From: CAZKWG01 sp964615375
GTDB lineage: Bacteria > Myxococcota_A > UBA796 > CAZKWG01
Direction: 5' to 3'
DNA length: 64,000 bases
Assembly (NCBI GenBank): GCA_964615375.1
Contig: CAZTOW010000031.1
Coordinates: 1-64,000 of the forward strand
How positions within the stretch are numbered: the stretch's first letter is position 1; each line of letters starts with the position of its first letter. This document shows, piece after piece, positions 16,772-25,217 of this stretch. The notes beneath the pieces are model-generated. The model was not told the origin of the DNA and made no database searches. It was given only the letters and a program-made list of their open reading frames with translations. The translations under genes were made by a program, and so were the position numbers.

Positions 16772-17482
16772 ATGCCGGACACCTTCGATCCCGCGTTCAC
16801 CCGCCGCGTCCGCAAGGTCCTGTGGCCGCTGTATCGTTACCATCGATTTGAAATTCTCGGGCTCGAGAATATCCCACGCACCGGAGCGGCCCTCCTGGTG
16901 GTCCACCACACGCTGGCCACCTACGACGGCTTCCTGCTGGGCGACGCGATCTTCGACGGGACCGGCCGGCTGCCCAGGGGGCTCGGCGACGACCGCATCT
17001 TCCAGATTCCGGGCCTGCGCGAGCTGGCCCTGGGGGTGGGCATCGTGCCGGCCAGCCCGGAGGCGGGCGAGCGGCTGCTGCGCGAGGGCCACATCCTCGG
17101 CGTGGCGCCGGGCGGGATGTGGGAGTCGCTGCGCAGCCGGGAGGAGCGGCGGCGCTCACGCTGGGAGGGGCGACAGGGCTTCGTGCGGCTGGCCCTGCGC
17201 GCGGGGGTGCCGATGATCTTCGGCGCATGCCCCGCGGCGGACGAGATCTTCACGGTCTACCCGAGCCGGATCACCGACCGCGTCTACGAGACCGCCCACT
17301 GGCCGCTCCCCATCTTCCGCGGGGTGGGGCCCACGCTCCTGCCCCGTCCGGTCAAGGTCCGCGCCTTCCTCTCCGAGCCCCTGACGCCGCCCCCCTGGGA
17401 GCCCGACCGCGAGGCCGAGCAGGTGGACGCGCTGCACCAGGCGGCGGTGGAGCGCATGGGGGCGCTGCTTCAGCGGCGCTGA
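16772..17482 (+). CDS. PlsC/TMEM68-like 1-acyl-glycerol acyltransferase family protein
   Basis: A 236-aa membrane-associated acyltransferase of the LPLAT/PlsC superfamily, expected to move an acyl chain from acyl-CoA or acyl-ACP to a lysophospholipid or acylglycerol. The entry reads NIPRTGAALLVVHHTLATYDGF (about 33-54), containing the catalytic His-to-Asp motif HHTLATYD. The later substrate motif is LGVAPGGMWESLRS (about 109-122), closer to the PGG-x-x-E of DGAT2/TMEM68-type enzymes than to the PEGTR of PlsC. The hydrophobic face at GVPMIFGACPAADEIF fits membrane association. Its 3' end overlaps the convergent transporter gene by 13 nt. Confidence 0.8.
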   Translation: MPDTFDPAFTRRVRKVLWPLYRYHRFEILGLENIPRTGAALLVVHHTLATYDGFLLGDAIFDGTGRLPRGLGDDRIFQIPGLRELALGVGIVPASPEAGERLLREGHILGVAPGGMWESLRSREERRRSRWEGRQGFVRLALRAGVPMIFGACPAADEIFTVYPSRITDRVYETAHWPLPIFRGVGPTLLPRPVKVRAFLSEPLTPPPWEPDREAEQVDALHQAAVERMGALLQRR

Positions 17483-18420
17483 TCGGTCCGCCGCTCCGCC
17501 AGCCAGGGCAGCACGAGCCCGCTGACCAGGAGGATGGCCATCCCCATCCGCGCCCGCCCGTCGGGCACCTGCCCGAGGAAGATCGCTCCCATCACGGTGG
17601 AGAAGAGCGGGCTCATCGCGCTGGCGGCGGCCACCGGGGCGGCGGGGGAGAGCGTATACGCGCGGGTCATGCCGAGCTGGGCCAGGGTGGCGGCCACGCC
17701 CGAGCCGGCCAGCAGGACCATGACCACCGGGTCGCGCGGCCAGGGCGAGCCGGCCAGCAGGGCGCCGAGGACGGCGATGATCGAGGCCAGGAAGGTGAAG
17801 TAGAAGACGATGGCCGAGGGCGGGTTGGTGGCCGAGGCCCGCCGCACCGAGAGGTAGGCCAGCGCCGCCACCAGCCCGGAGCCCAGGCCCAGCCCGCGCC
17901 CCAGCAGGTCCCCGCTCAGCTCCCGCGGGTGAGCCAGCAGCCCCAGCCCGCCCAGCGAGCCCAGCACCGCCAGCCAGACCAGCGGGCTGGTGGGCTCGCC
18001 CAGGGTGGCGGGGCCCAGCAGGGCCACCCAGACGGCGCTGGTCTGGTTCAGGAAGGCCGCCTCGCCCACGCTCAGGTACATGAGCGCGCCGAAGTAGGCG
18101 ATCATCGAGGCCGCTCCGGTGAACCCCCGCACCCAGAGCGCGGCCCGCCCGTCGCCCAGCAGGAGCTCCCGCCGCCCGCGGGTCAGCGCCAGCAGGGTCA
18201 GCAGGTTCACGCTCGCCCGCCAGGCGCTGGTCACCCAGGCGTCCAGCGAGGGGTCGCGCTGGTGCGCCGCGCCGACGAGGGTGCCCATGGTGGCGAAGAG
18301 CAGGCTGCTCACCAGCATGAGCAGCACGCCCGATCGGCTGGGCGGCGCGAGTTGGGGAGAGGCGGCTTCCAGGGCGGGCTCCGGGCGGCGCCCCGTAGCC
18401 TCGGGCGCGCGGGGGCGCAA
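17470..18420 (-). CDS. EamA/DMT-superfamily transporter
   Basis: A 316-aa inner-membrane protein with about ten hydrophobic helices in two EamA halves, typical of the drug/metabolite transporter superfamily. The first half starts at about 31 (GVLLMLVSSLLFATMGTLVG) and the second at about 175 (GLGSGLVAALAYLSVRRAS). Conserved features include SAWRASVNLL, FLNQTSAVWVALLGP, and PLFSTVMGAIFLGQVPDG near the end. The N-terminus is Pro/Arg-rich and cytoplasmic. Substrate cannot be told from sequence. It is divergent from the MYXO-CTERM surface protein gene and convergent with the acyltransferase gene. Confidence 0.88.
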   Translation of the reverse strand: MRPRAPEATGRRPEPALEAASPQLAPPSRSGVLLMLVSSLLFATMGTLVGAAHQRDPSLDAWVTSAWRASVNLLTLLALTRGRRELLLGDGRAALWVRGFTGAASMIAYFGALMYLSVGEAAFLNQTSAVWVALLGPATLGEPTSPLVWLAVLGSLGGLGLLAHPRELSGDLLGRGLGLGSGLVAALAYLSVRRASATNPPSAIVFYFTFLASIIAVLGALLAGSPWPRDPVVMVLLAGSGVAATLAQLGMTRAYTLSPAAPVAAASAMSPLFSTVMGAIFLGQVPDGRARMGMAILLVSGLVLPWLAERRTDQRR

Positions 18421-18505
18421 GCGCGGGCCCCTCGCCAGCGGGTCGTGAAAGACACTCCGAATACGTGTTCAGTTAGTCTCTGGGAGACACGTAAAGGAGA
18501 CCCTG

Positions 18506-20761
18506 ATGTTCCAAACTCCTGTCTGCTCGAAGAGACTGGTTCTCGGCCTGCTCTGCCTCGGCACGCTGCTCGGCCCCCGCCTCGCCTCCGCGGAGGGCTA
18601 CGAGGACCTCGGCGACCAGAACATGGTGGGCACCACCTCGGGGACCGTCTACACCACGGCCTACGTGGACATCCTCGACCCGGACAACGAGGAGGTGCGC
18701 TACGTCACGACCCGCTCCAGCTCGAGCTCGGGGGCGGACAGCGGCAACGACATTACGGTCTACGGGCCGGATGGCTCGCTGATCGGGACCTACGGCAACG
18801 GCGACACCTGGACGCCCACCGCGGGCGCGGGCAGCTACCGGATCACCTGGGAGAGCATTGAGTACAACTACTGGGACATCAGCGTCTACGACACCACCAC
18901 CGAGGAGAAGGTCGAGGGTGGGCGCCTGTGGAGCTATGCCTGGTACTTCAACGCCGGCTCCTATCTGGAGACCGCGTCCTTCTCCGGCAGCTTCTACGCC
19001 AAGGTGGACGCGGGCGACGGCGTGAACACGGGCGTGATCGAGATGCTCGCCGACGGCCTGGCTGGCTACGAGTGGGTGGCGGCGGCCAACAGCTACGGGC
19101 TGGATTCGCCCTACTCCGGCTACTCGGTGGACTACTCCGTCTACTCGGACGCCACCTTCACCGCCGACTATCCGCTCTACCTGAACCCGCCGGAGGACGC
19201 GACCTACACGTTCACCGAGCCCGAGGTCTCTGGCGAGGCGGTCTACAGCGAGAGCGGGGACTGCGGCGTGATCTCGTCGGGGGAGACCGGGGGCGGCTTC
19301 TCCTTCACCAGCAGCGTGGACGGCACCTACCGCATCGTCTGTGACACCGACGGGGACGGCTCCTACGACCTCTCCGGCGCGACCGACCTCGCGCTGGCGG
19401 GCGAGGCGACCGCGGGGGACAACGTGGTGGCCTGGGACGGGCTGGACGCGACCGGCGAGCCGCTGGACACAGGCTCCTACACCTGCGCCATCTACATCAC
19501 CGCGGGCGAGTACCACTACGTCGCCGCCGACGTGGAGACCATCTACGAGGGCCTGCGCATGTTCGAGGTCCAGAGCGACGGGACCCGCGTGGGCCTGGAC
19601 ATGTTCTGGAATGACGCGCTCGCCCCCGTGGGCACCATCACCACCATGCCGCTCGGCGAGGTACCGGCGCTGGACAGCGGCTCGACCGGCGTGAACGCGG
19701 GGGCCTACGAGGACGCCTTCGACCCCGACCCCAGCTCGCTGGACTGGAACGCGCGGGCCTGGGGAGCCTTCGCGATCGGGAGCATGGGCGACGGCGCCTA
19801 CCTGGACACCTACGCCTACCTGACCATCGGCGGCGGCGGCGAGGTCACGGTGCGCATCGTGGAGAGCGAGCAGGACTCCGACGGCGACGGCATCCACGAC
19901 GTGGACGAGGAGTGCGTGTGGGGCACGGACCCCGACGACGCGGACATGGACGACGACGGCGTGGCTGACGGGGACGAGATCGGCGAGGGCGAGACGGCCC
20001 AGGACTCCGACGGCGACGGCACCCCCGACGTCCAGGACAGCGACGACGACGACGACGGGATCCCCACGCTGGACGAGGGCAGCGGGGACAGCGACGACGA
20101 CGGCCTCGCCGACTTCCTGGACGAGGACGACGACAACGACGGCATCCTCACCGCCGACGAGGGCGCCGAGAACACCGACGGGGACGAGAACCCCGACCAC
20201 CTGGACACCGACAGCGACGGCGACGGCTTCCTGGACGGGGAGGAGGGGCTCACCGACAGCGACGGCGACGGGCTCGCCGACCTCGACGACGCCGACGATG
20301 ACGGCGACGGCTGGGCCAGCGTGGACGAGGGCGTCGTGGACACCGACGGCGACGGCGCCCCCGACTACCTGGACCCCGAGGACGACGGCGACGGCATCGA
20401 CACCGTCGTGGAGGGCTCCGGCGACACCGACGGCGACGGCACCCCCGACGCCTGGGACGAGGACAGCGACGACGACGGCCTCACCGACGCGGAGGAGGGG
20501 ACCGCCGACAGCGACGGCGACGGCACCCCCGACTTCCAGGACCCCGACCAGGGCGGTGAGACCGGCGAGACCGGCGAGACCGGCGGTGAGACCGGCACCC
20601 CCGACTCCGGCGGCGAGACCGGCGCGGCGGACACCGGCAAGCTCTGGTACGGCGGCGGCTGCGCCTGCTCCAGCGCGGAGCCGCGCGGGCTCGGGATGTG
20701 GGGCCTCGCGCTGGCCGCGGCGATCGGGCTGCGGAGGCGTGGGAGCGGCGTGAGGAAATAG
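18506..20761 (+). CDS. Thrombospondin type 3 surface protein with MYXO-CTERM-like anchor
   Basis: A 751-aa exported protein. A signal peptide (MFQTPVCSKRLVLGLLCLG..., cleaved after about ASA) is followed by beta-rich domains. One, at about 300-345 (GDNVVAWDGLDATGEPLDTG), resembles a FlgD Ig-like domain. Then come about twelve DSDGDG-type thrombospondin-3 calcium repeats (about 450-675) and an ETGETGETGGETG linker. The tail at about 712-751 is KLWYGGGCACSS, then helix LGMWGLALAAAIGL, then RRRGSGVRK: the Cys-hydrophobic-Arg layout of the MYXO-CTERM sorting signal, which directs proteins to the outer surface of myxobacteria. AAGGAG stands 7 nt before ATG 18506. Likely structural or adhesive. Confidence 0.88.
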   Translation: MFQTPVCSKRLVLGLLCLGTLLGPRLASAEGYEDLGDQNMVGTTSGTVYTTAYVDILDPDNEEVRYVTTRSSSSSGADSGNDITVYGPDGSLIGTYGNGDTWTPTAGAGSYRITWESIEYNYWDISVYDTTTEEKVEGGRLWSYAWYFNAGSYLETASFSGSFYAKVDAGDGVNTGVIEMLADGLAGYEWVAAANSYGLDSPYSGYSVDYSVYSDATFTADYPLYLNPPEDATYTFTEPEVSGEAVYSESGDCGVISSGETGGGFSFTSSVDGTYRIVCDTDGDGSYDLSGATDLALAGEATAGDNVVAWDGLDATGEPLDTGSYTCAIYITAGEYHYVAADVETIYEGLRMFEVQSDGTRVGLDMFWNDALAPVGTITTMPLGEVPALDSGSTGVNAGAYEDAFDPDPSSLDWNARAWGAFAIGSMGDGAYLDTYAYLTIGGGGEVTVRIVESEQDSDGDGIHDVDEECVWGTDPDDADMDDDGVADGDEIGEGETAQDSDGDGTPDVQDSDDDDDGIPTLDEGSGDSDDDGLADFLDEDDDNDGILTADEGAENTDGDENPDHLDTDSDGDGFLDGEEGLTDSDGDGLADLDDADDDGDGWASVDEGVVDTDGDGAPDYLDPEDDGDGIDTVVEGSGDTDGDGTPDAWDEDSDDDGLTDAEEGTADSDGDGTPDFQDPDQGGETGETGETGGETGTPDSGGETGAADTGKLWYGGGCACSSAEPRGLGMWGLALAAAIGLRRRGSGVRK

Positions 20762-20784
20762 ATAATTCCGGGGGTCATGGAAGG

Positions 20785-20964
20785 TGCGGGCGGATCGTTT
20801 GGACGATCCGCTATCGCACCGAGCCGGACGCCGATGCTGCGTGCTCGCGAGCAAGCCGGCTACCAGGCTTCATCGACCACCTCGAGGGCTTTCAGATCGA
20901 CAGATATGTGCTCGGCAAGGACCACTGGACAGAGGGGTTCGTGACGATCAGCGGAGAGGGTTAG
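20785..20964 (+). pseudogene. Small gene fragment, possible orphan immunity remnant
   Basis: A reading frame ending at TAG 20962-20964 has a plausible protein tail (IVWTIRYRTEPDADA, LPGFIDHLEGFQIDRYVLGK, DHWTEGFVTISGEG), unlike the low-complexity shadows elsewhere. No ATG or GTG with a ribosome-binding site begins it; the frame runs back into the previous gene. It may be the 3' end of a small immunity-type gene left upstream of the truncated Rhs array. I do not recognise the family. Confidence 0.35.
20790..20811. other. 9-bp-stem hairpin
   Basis: GCGGATCGT and ACGATCCGC form a perfect 9-bp stem around TTGG, starting 29 nt after the stop of the MYXO-CTERM gene. No T-tract follows, so a Rho-independent terminator is doubtful. 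It also falls within the small gene fragment. Confidence 0.5.
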
Positions 20965-20984
20965 GGCAACCCGCCATAGCTTGG

Positions 20985-21053
20985 ACCTTCCCTTGTCCCG
21001 CTCGCGGGAGAAGGGAAGGTCAAAAGTACCCCTCTCCCGCTTGCAGGAGAGGG
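20985..21053. repeat. Two REP-type hairpins in tandem
   Basis: The first hairpin pairs ACCTTCCCTTGTCCCGC (20985-21001) with GCGGGAGAAGGGAAGGT (21004-21020), with one mismatch and a 2-nt loop. The second pairs CCCTCTCC (21030-21037) with GGAGAGGG (21046-21053). Such CCCTCTCC/GGAGAGGG hairpins are a common class of extragenic repeat in proteobacteria. They sit just before the first truncated Rhs gene, at the edge of the rearranged block. Confidence 0.75.
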
Positions 21054-21146
21054 TGCCAACCTCCAGACCGGCTTGGGTGGGTGAGGGTCGTCTGCTGATT
21101 GCTCGGAGTAGTATACACCTCGAATTCGGACCATACGATGGCGTAG

Positions 21147-22865
21147 CTGCAGGATCTCTCCTTCAGCTACAATCCCTTGGCGATCACCGACAACCTGACG
21201 ACCTCCAGCTACAAGGCGAACCAGATCATCCCGAACACGCGAACGTTCCGCTATGACCCGCGCTACCGGCTGGTGGGCGCGACGGGGAAGAAGCACGCGA
21301 CGGTGGTGTCGAAGGGGGACCAGATCGAGATCCCCTCGCCGGACCCGGGCGACTACGACGCCTATGACTACACGTACAGCTACGATGAGGTCGGGAACCT
21401 GACGCGGAACGACGAGTACGCCGCGACGTTGAACTACAAGTCGGGGCGGATCGACCTCTTCAACGGGGACAGCACAGAGGCGGGCAGCTTCACGGCGCCG
21501 GACGAGGGGAACTTCCAGTACGACGAGAACGGGAACACGCTCAAGACGCCTCGGCTGCCGGCGCTGGCCTACACGCACGACAACCAGTGCCGATGGGTGA
21601 AGCTGAACGGGGGCGGGGACGCGGTGCGGTACCTCCGGCACGGGGACCAGCGGGTGCTTCGCTTCGTGTCGAAGGGCGCGGTGAGGGCGGTGGGGGTGTA
21701 CCTGGGGCCCTTCGAGGTCCACAGCCGGGACGGGGGGAGCGGCGGGACGAGCTACGGGAAGGTGGTGCTGCACGTCCACGGTCACGGCCGGCACGCGCAG
21801 CTCGAGCAGGTGCTGAGCGGGAGCGACCCGGACAGCGTGGACGTGTTCTACCACCACAGCGATCACCTGGGCTCAGGCCACGTGCTGACGGACGAGGCCG
21901 GGGAGCTGCTGAGCCAGGAGGAGTACTTCCCGTATGGTCGCGCCAGCGACCGGCGGGACGCGCGGAACCGGTACCGGTACATCGGGGTGGAGCGGGACGA
22001 GGACACGGGGATGTGTGTGACGGGGCCGAGGATGTATGACCCGGTCATGGGGAGGTTTCTGGAGGGGGATCCGTTGGCGGAGCAGGCGCCGATGAAGACG
22101 CCGTATCACTACTCGTCTGGGAGCCCCGTTGGGCGATGCGATCCGAGTGGGTGCTCCGACTGGTTGGCGGGTTGTGGTTCCGAAGCGGAGAAGGATGTTC
22201 AGCCAGTTGCGACGCCTTCAAAGCCTGAGGTGGCGTTCGAGCGACGTCGAGCTCCAATGGAGGAGCGTCAGAAGTTCGAGGCTGCGCTCTCGCTGATGGG
22301 GGAGGATAGCGACGAATTCCTTGCGTTCCTCGATCAGTTCGACGTTACTGTAATGGGGTACACATTCGTGAAAAGTGAGCAGGGAAAACTTGAGCAGGCA
22401 CCAGCAGGCTCCAATTTTGGCCGCTACGTTCCTGGTGATGCGAGCAAAGGAACTCATGACGTTCTATTACTCAATATGAATGCCTCTCCTGAGGATCTCG
22501 CATCCATCCTCAAACACGAGGGGGAAGGGCATGGCGTTCGTCTGCAGTGGCGCCGAATAGCAGAGGCGAGAGGGGTTCCTACCTATGGATTCGATCCTAA
22601 TGAAAGTCTTGAGAACTCGAAGTACAAGTCAGTACTTCTAACACAGGAGGATTGGTTTCAAGAAGAAGTGGATGTAAGGGCGGGCACTGCCATTTGGGCC
22701 AATAGGAAGGGGCTTCCTCAAGTTCATACAGAATATCTGAATGCCGATGGAACCGTCAATCGGGACGCCATCGTTGAAGATGTCATGAAGCACTACTCGG
22801 GCGGTATCTCTGGCCCCGTTCCAGCGGCCGGGCTTGGCTTCACGGAAATTCGTGTTCCGAAATGA
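21147..22865 (+). CDS. 5'-truncated Rhs protein with zincin-like tip (Rhs tip 1)
   Basis: The last part of an Rhs/YD-repeat polymorphic toxin, with an open frame of 572 codons from just after TAG 21144. It has no proper start (TTG 21177 is the nearest candidate) and lacks the large N-terminal shell, so it is an orphan tip or pseudogene. Core repeats read YDPRYRLVGATG, YSYDEVGNLTRND and YDENGNTLKT. The conserved Rhs end runs YHHSDHLGSGHVLTDEAG, RYRYIGVERDEDTGM, YDPVMGRFLEGDP, and a variant DPxG cleavage site (RCDPSGC). The ~220-aa tip that follows is less GC-rich and has ILKHEGEGHGVRLQW and EEVDVRAGTAIW, suggesting a metallopeptidase-type toxin, though the spacing is HExxxH rather than HExxH. 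The lipoprotein gene at 22862 overlaps its stop. Confidence 0.8.
   Translation: MQDLSFSYNPLAITDNLTTSSYKANQIIPNTRTFRYDPRYRLVGATGKKHATVVSKGDQIEIPSPDPGDYDAYDYTYSYDEVGNLTRNDEYAATLNYKSGRIDLFNGDSTEAGSFTAPDEGNFQYDENGNTLKTPRLPALAYTHDNQCRWVKLNGGGDAVRYLRHGDQRVLRFVSKGAVRAVGVYLGPFEVHSRDGGSGGTSYGKVVLHVHGHGRHAQLEQVLSGSDPDSVDVFYHHSDHLGSGHVLTDEAGELLSQEEYFPYGRASDRRDARNRYRYIGVERDEDTGMCVTGPRMYDPVMGRFLEGDPLAEQAPMKTPYHYSSGSPVGRCDPSGCSDWLAGCGSEAEKDVQPVATPSKPEVAFERRRAPMEERQKFEAALSLMGEDSDEFLAFLDQFDVTVMGYTFVKSEQGKLEQAPAGSNFGRYVPGDASKGTHDVLLLNMNASPEDLASILKHEGEGHGVRLQWRRIAEARGVPTYGFDPNESLENSKYKSVLLTQEDWFQEEVDVRAGTAIWANRKGLPQVHTEYLNADGTVNRDAIVEDVMKHYSGGISGPVPAAGLGFTEIRVPK
21183..22073 (+). repeat. 891-bp direct repeat, copy 1 (Rhs core)
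   Basis: Bases 21183-22073 and 23526-24416 are aligned without gaps (offset 2343). I found a single substitution, G at 22028 versus C at 24371, and it changes no residue. The sequence upstream and downstream of the match is unrelated or much diverged. This degree of identity indicates very recent duplication or ongoing gene conversion. Confidence 0.93.
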
Positions 22866-23350
22866 CCACCAGGCACAACCTTTTCGCGGTCGTACCCGAG
22901 TTCGGACTGTCAGCCCGAGGGGGGCACCCCGGTCGATGGATCGTCTATATGGCCCTTGGCTTGCACCTTGCACTGGTGGGCGGATGTGAGAGCTTGGGTC
23001 TGCTCTGGAAACAGAAGGAGATAGCTGTCGAGGTTGATGTCCAGAGAATTCGTTCTCGAGGAGCGCCACGGCTACTTGATGCAATTGATGGTCCCATCCA
23101 TCTTTGCGATGAGTTCATTGTCGCCGAAGGGATCATTCGCCATCCTGAAAGATACGCTGGCCGTACTGTCGTCGTTCATATGGAATGTGAAGCCACTCAA
23201 TCTTACGGGGTGCGCTACGTTGAAGAGTCCTTCTGGTTATTTCCACCAGGACCGGCATGTCTGATGTTGTCACCGCAAGACATCCCAGAGACCGGCGAGA
23301 TCGAGATCTTCGACTCCCAGAGAGTCATTGACGGATGTCCCGACGAATGA
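22862..23350 (+). CDS. Predicted lipoprotein immunity partner of Rhs tip 1
   Basis: A 162-aa reading frame that starts in the ATGA overlap with the Rhs tip stop. An internal ATG at 22949 gives a cleaner signal peptide (MALGLHLALVGGC, lipobox LVGGC), so the mature product is probably a membrane-anchored lipoprotein of about 120 aa. Its central region (RRLLD-like APRLLDAIDGPIHLCDEFIVAEGIIRHPERYAGRTVVVHMECEA) looks like an OB-type beta barrel. Position directly after a toxin tip is the classical place of an immunity gene. A lipoprotein would neutralise an effector acting in the periplasm or at the membrane. Assignment is by position and signal peptide only. Confidence 0.6.
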   Translation: MTTRHNLFAVVPEFGLSARGGHPGRWIVYMALGLHLALVGGCESLGLLWKQKEIAVEVDVQRIRSRGAPRLLDAIDGPIHLCDEFIVAEGIIRHPERYAGRTVVVHMECEATQSYGVRYVEESFWLFPPGPACLMLSPQDIPETGEIEIFDSQRVIDGCPDE

Positions 23351-23396
23351 TGCAGGGGTCAGGTCGGCTGTAGGCCCGCACCCCCACCCCGGCGTG

Positions 23397-25217
23397 GTGA
23401 CGACGCGCGAGCTGGACCCTGACATTGCGCGTCTGACGAGGATATACACCTCGTACACGGACACGACGACGACCGAGTTCCAGGATCTCTCCTACACCTA
23501 CGACCCCGTCGGGAACCCCGTCAGCATCACCGACAACCTGACGACCTCCAGCTACAAGGCGAACCAGATCATCCCGAACACGCGAACGTTCCGCTATGAC
23601 CCGCGCTACCGGCTGGTGGGCGCGACGGGGAAGAAGCACGCGACGGTGGTGTCGAAGGGGGACCAGATCGAGATCCCCTCGCCGGACCCGGGCGACTACG
23701 ACGCCTATGACTACACGTACAGCTACGATGAGGTCGGGAACCTGACGCGGAACGACGAGTACGCCGCGACGTTGAACTACAAGTCGGGGCGGATCGACCT
23801 CTTCAACGGGGACAGCACAGAGGCGGGCAGCTTCACGGCGCCGGACGAGGGGAACTTCCAGTACGACGAGAACGGGAACACGCTCAAGACGCCTCGGCTG
23901 CCGGCGCTGGCCTACACGCACGACAACCAGTGCCGATGGGTGAAGCTGAACGGGGGCGGGGACGCGGTGCGGTACCTCCGGCACGGGGACCAGCGGGTGC
24001 TTCGCTTCGTGTCGAAGGGCGCGGTGAGGGCGGTGGGGGTGTACCTGGGGCCCTTCGAGGTCCACAGCCGGGACGGGGGGAGCGGCGGGACGAGCTACGG
24101 GAAGGTGGTGCTGCACGTCCACGGTCACGGCCGGCACGCGCAGCTCGAGCAGGTGCTGAGCGGGAGCGACCCGGACAGCGTGGACGTGTTCTACCACCAC
24201 AGCGATCACCTGGGCTCAGGCCACGTGCTGACGGACGAGGCCGGGGAGCTGCTGAGCCAGGAGGAGTACTTCCCGTATGGTCGCGCCAGCGACCGGCGGG
24301 ACGCGCGGAACCGGTACCGGTACATCGGGGTGGAGCGGGACGAGGACACGGGGATGTGTGTGACGGGGCCCAGGATGTATGACCCGGTCATGGGGAGGTT
24401 TCTGGAGGGGGATCCGATCGCGGCGAAGAGGCCAGCGTTGTCTGCATTCTGCTACTCGGGAGGGAGTCCCGTAGGACGCAAGGACGCCAATGGCTACCAG
24501 GACACGCTACCGGTTGACACAACTCCGAGCCAGCCCGCTGCACCGGAGGCCGCGACTCCCTATACGCTGGAGCAAGCGCAAGCTGCGCTCAAAGACCTGG
24601 ATACCGCACTCTTGGATGAGACGCGGCTGGCCCGGTTGGGCGTCACGGCCGCAGAGGCACAAGAGCTGAAAGATGTTTCGGCTACGATCAAGCGTTACGC
24701 TGAAGAAGGGAAGGCCATCGTCAAGGATGCCAAGGTACTAGACGACGGACGACAACTGAGTGGCGTGTACGACCGAAAGACAGACACGTTCATCTTCTAT
24801 GGGGCGCCCACACTCGAGACTCTGGTTCACGAGGGAGCCCATGCCCTACAGAACAGCACCGAGGCTGAAGCGGTGATGGCCGATAACCTTGGGGATCAGG
24901 AGGGAGCTCTTCCCCTGGTGCGCGTTGCTGGGATGGCCGCTGAAGTTCGATTGGAGGCCCAGGCAGCCAGGATCGAAGGGGTGGCACGGGCAATCCTTTA
25001 TGACTCACCTCTGACCCTTCAGCAGGTCCGGCTGGATCCCCTCCAATATCCGACAGACGTGAAAACAGCGGAAATGGCCTATCGATTCCTTGGGGCATAC
25101 GTAAGAAAGGAGTTTAAGGTACCCCAGGACGAGATCCAGCGGTTCATGAACAGTGTTGCAGGCTATGCCCGCCAAGGAACGCCGCTCACCTGGGACGCCT
25201 TGGTGCCTCTCCAATGA
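23397..25217 (+). CDS. 5'-truncated Rhs protein with HExxH zincin tip (Rhs tip 2)
   Basis: A second orphan Rhs end, 606 aa from GTG 23397 (the frame opens at TTG 23328; no good ribosome-binding site). It carries a little more core than copy 1 (ELDPDIARLTRIYTSYTD, LSYTYDPVGNPVSITDN), then the shared 891-bp block. The boundary reads GRKDANGYQD, followed by a different ~230-aa tip. The tip contains TLVHEGAHALQNSTEAEA, a canonical HExxH zinc-peptidase motif (codons 24828-24842), and AAEVRLEAQAARIEG, a candidate third-ligand Glu helix. I predict a metallopeptidase toxin released at the conserved core boundary. The downstream lipoprotein gene overlaps its stop as ATGA. Confidence 0.82.
   Translation: MTTRELDPDIARLTRIYTSYTDTTTTEFQDLSYTYDPVGNPVSITDNLTTSSYKANQIIPNTRTFRYDPRYRLVGATGKKHATVVSKGDQIEIPSPDPGDYDAYDYTYSYDEVGNLTRNDEYAATLNYKSGRIDLFNGDSTEAGSFTAPDEGNFQYDENGNTLKTPRLPALAYTHDNQCRWVKLNGGGDAVRYLRHGDQRVLRFVSKGAVRAVGVYLGPFEVHSRDGGSGGTSYGKVVLHVHGHGRHAQLEQVLSGSDPDSVDVFYHHSDHLGSGHVLTDEAGELLSQEEYFPYGRASDRRDARNRYRYIGVERDEDTGMCVTGPRMYDPVMGRFLEGDPIAAKRPALSAFCYSGGSPVGRKDANGYQDTLPVDTTPSQPAAPEAATPYTLEQAQAALKDLDTALLDETRLARLGVTAAEAQELKDVSATIKRYAEEGKAIVKDAKVLDDGRQLSGVYDRKTDTFIFYGAPTLETLVHEGAHALQNSTEAEAVMADNLGDQEGALPLVRVAGMAAEVRLEAQAARIEGVARAILYDSPLTLQQVRLDPLQYPTDVKTAEMAYRFLGAYVRKEFKVPQDEIQRFMNSVAGYARQGTPLTWDALVPLQ
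23526..24416 (+). repeat. 891-bp direct repeat, copy 2 (Rhs core)
   Basis: The partner of 21183-22073, identical except for one base. Recombination between the copies would delete 2343 bp, including tip 1 and its lipoprotein gene, and join copy 1's 5' end to tip 2. Confidence 0.93.

Noticed and set aside
20790..20811. Rho-independent terminator after the MYXO-CTERM gene
   Set aside because: Stem is good, but no T-tract follows it in either direction.
20961..21866. Antisense frame in Rhs core, repeated at 23325-24209
   Set aside because: Both copies are antisense to conserved YD-repeat coding sequence; duplication simply reflects the repeated core.
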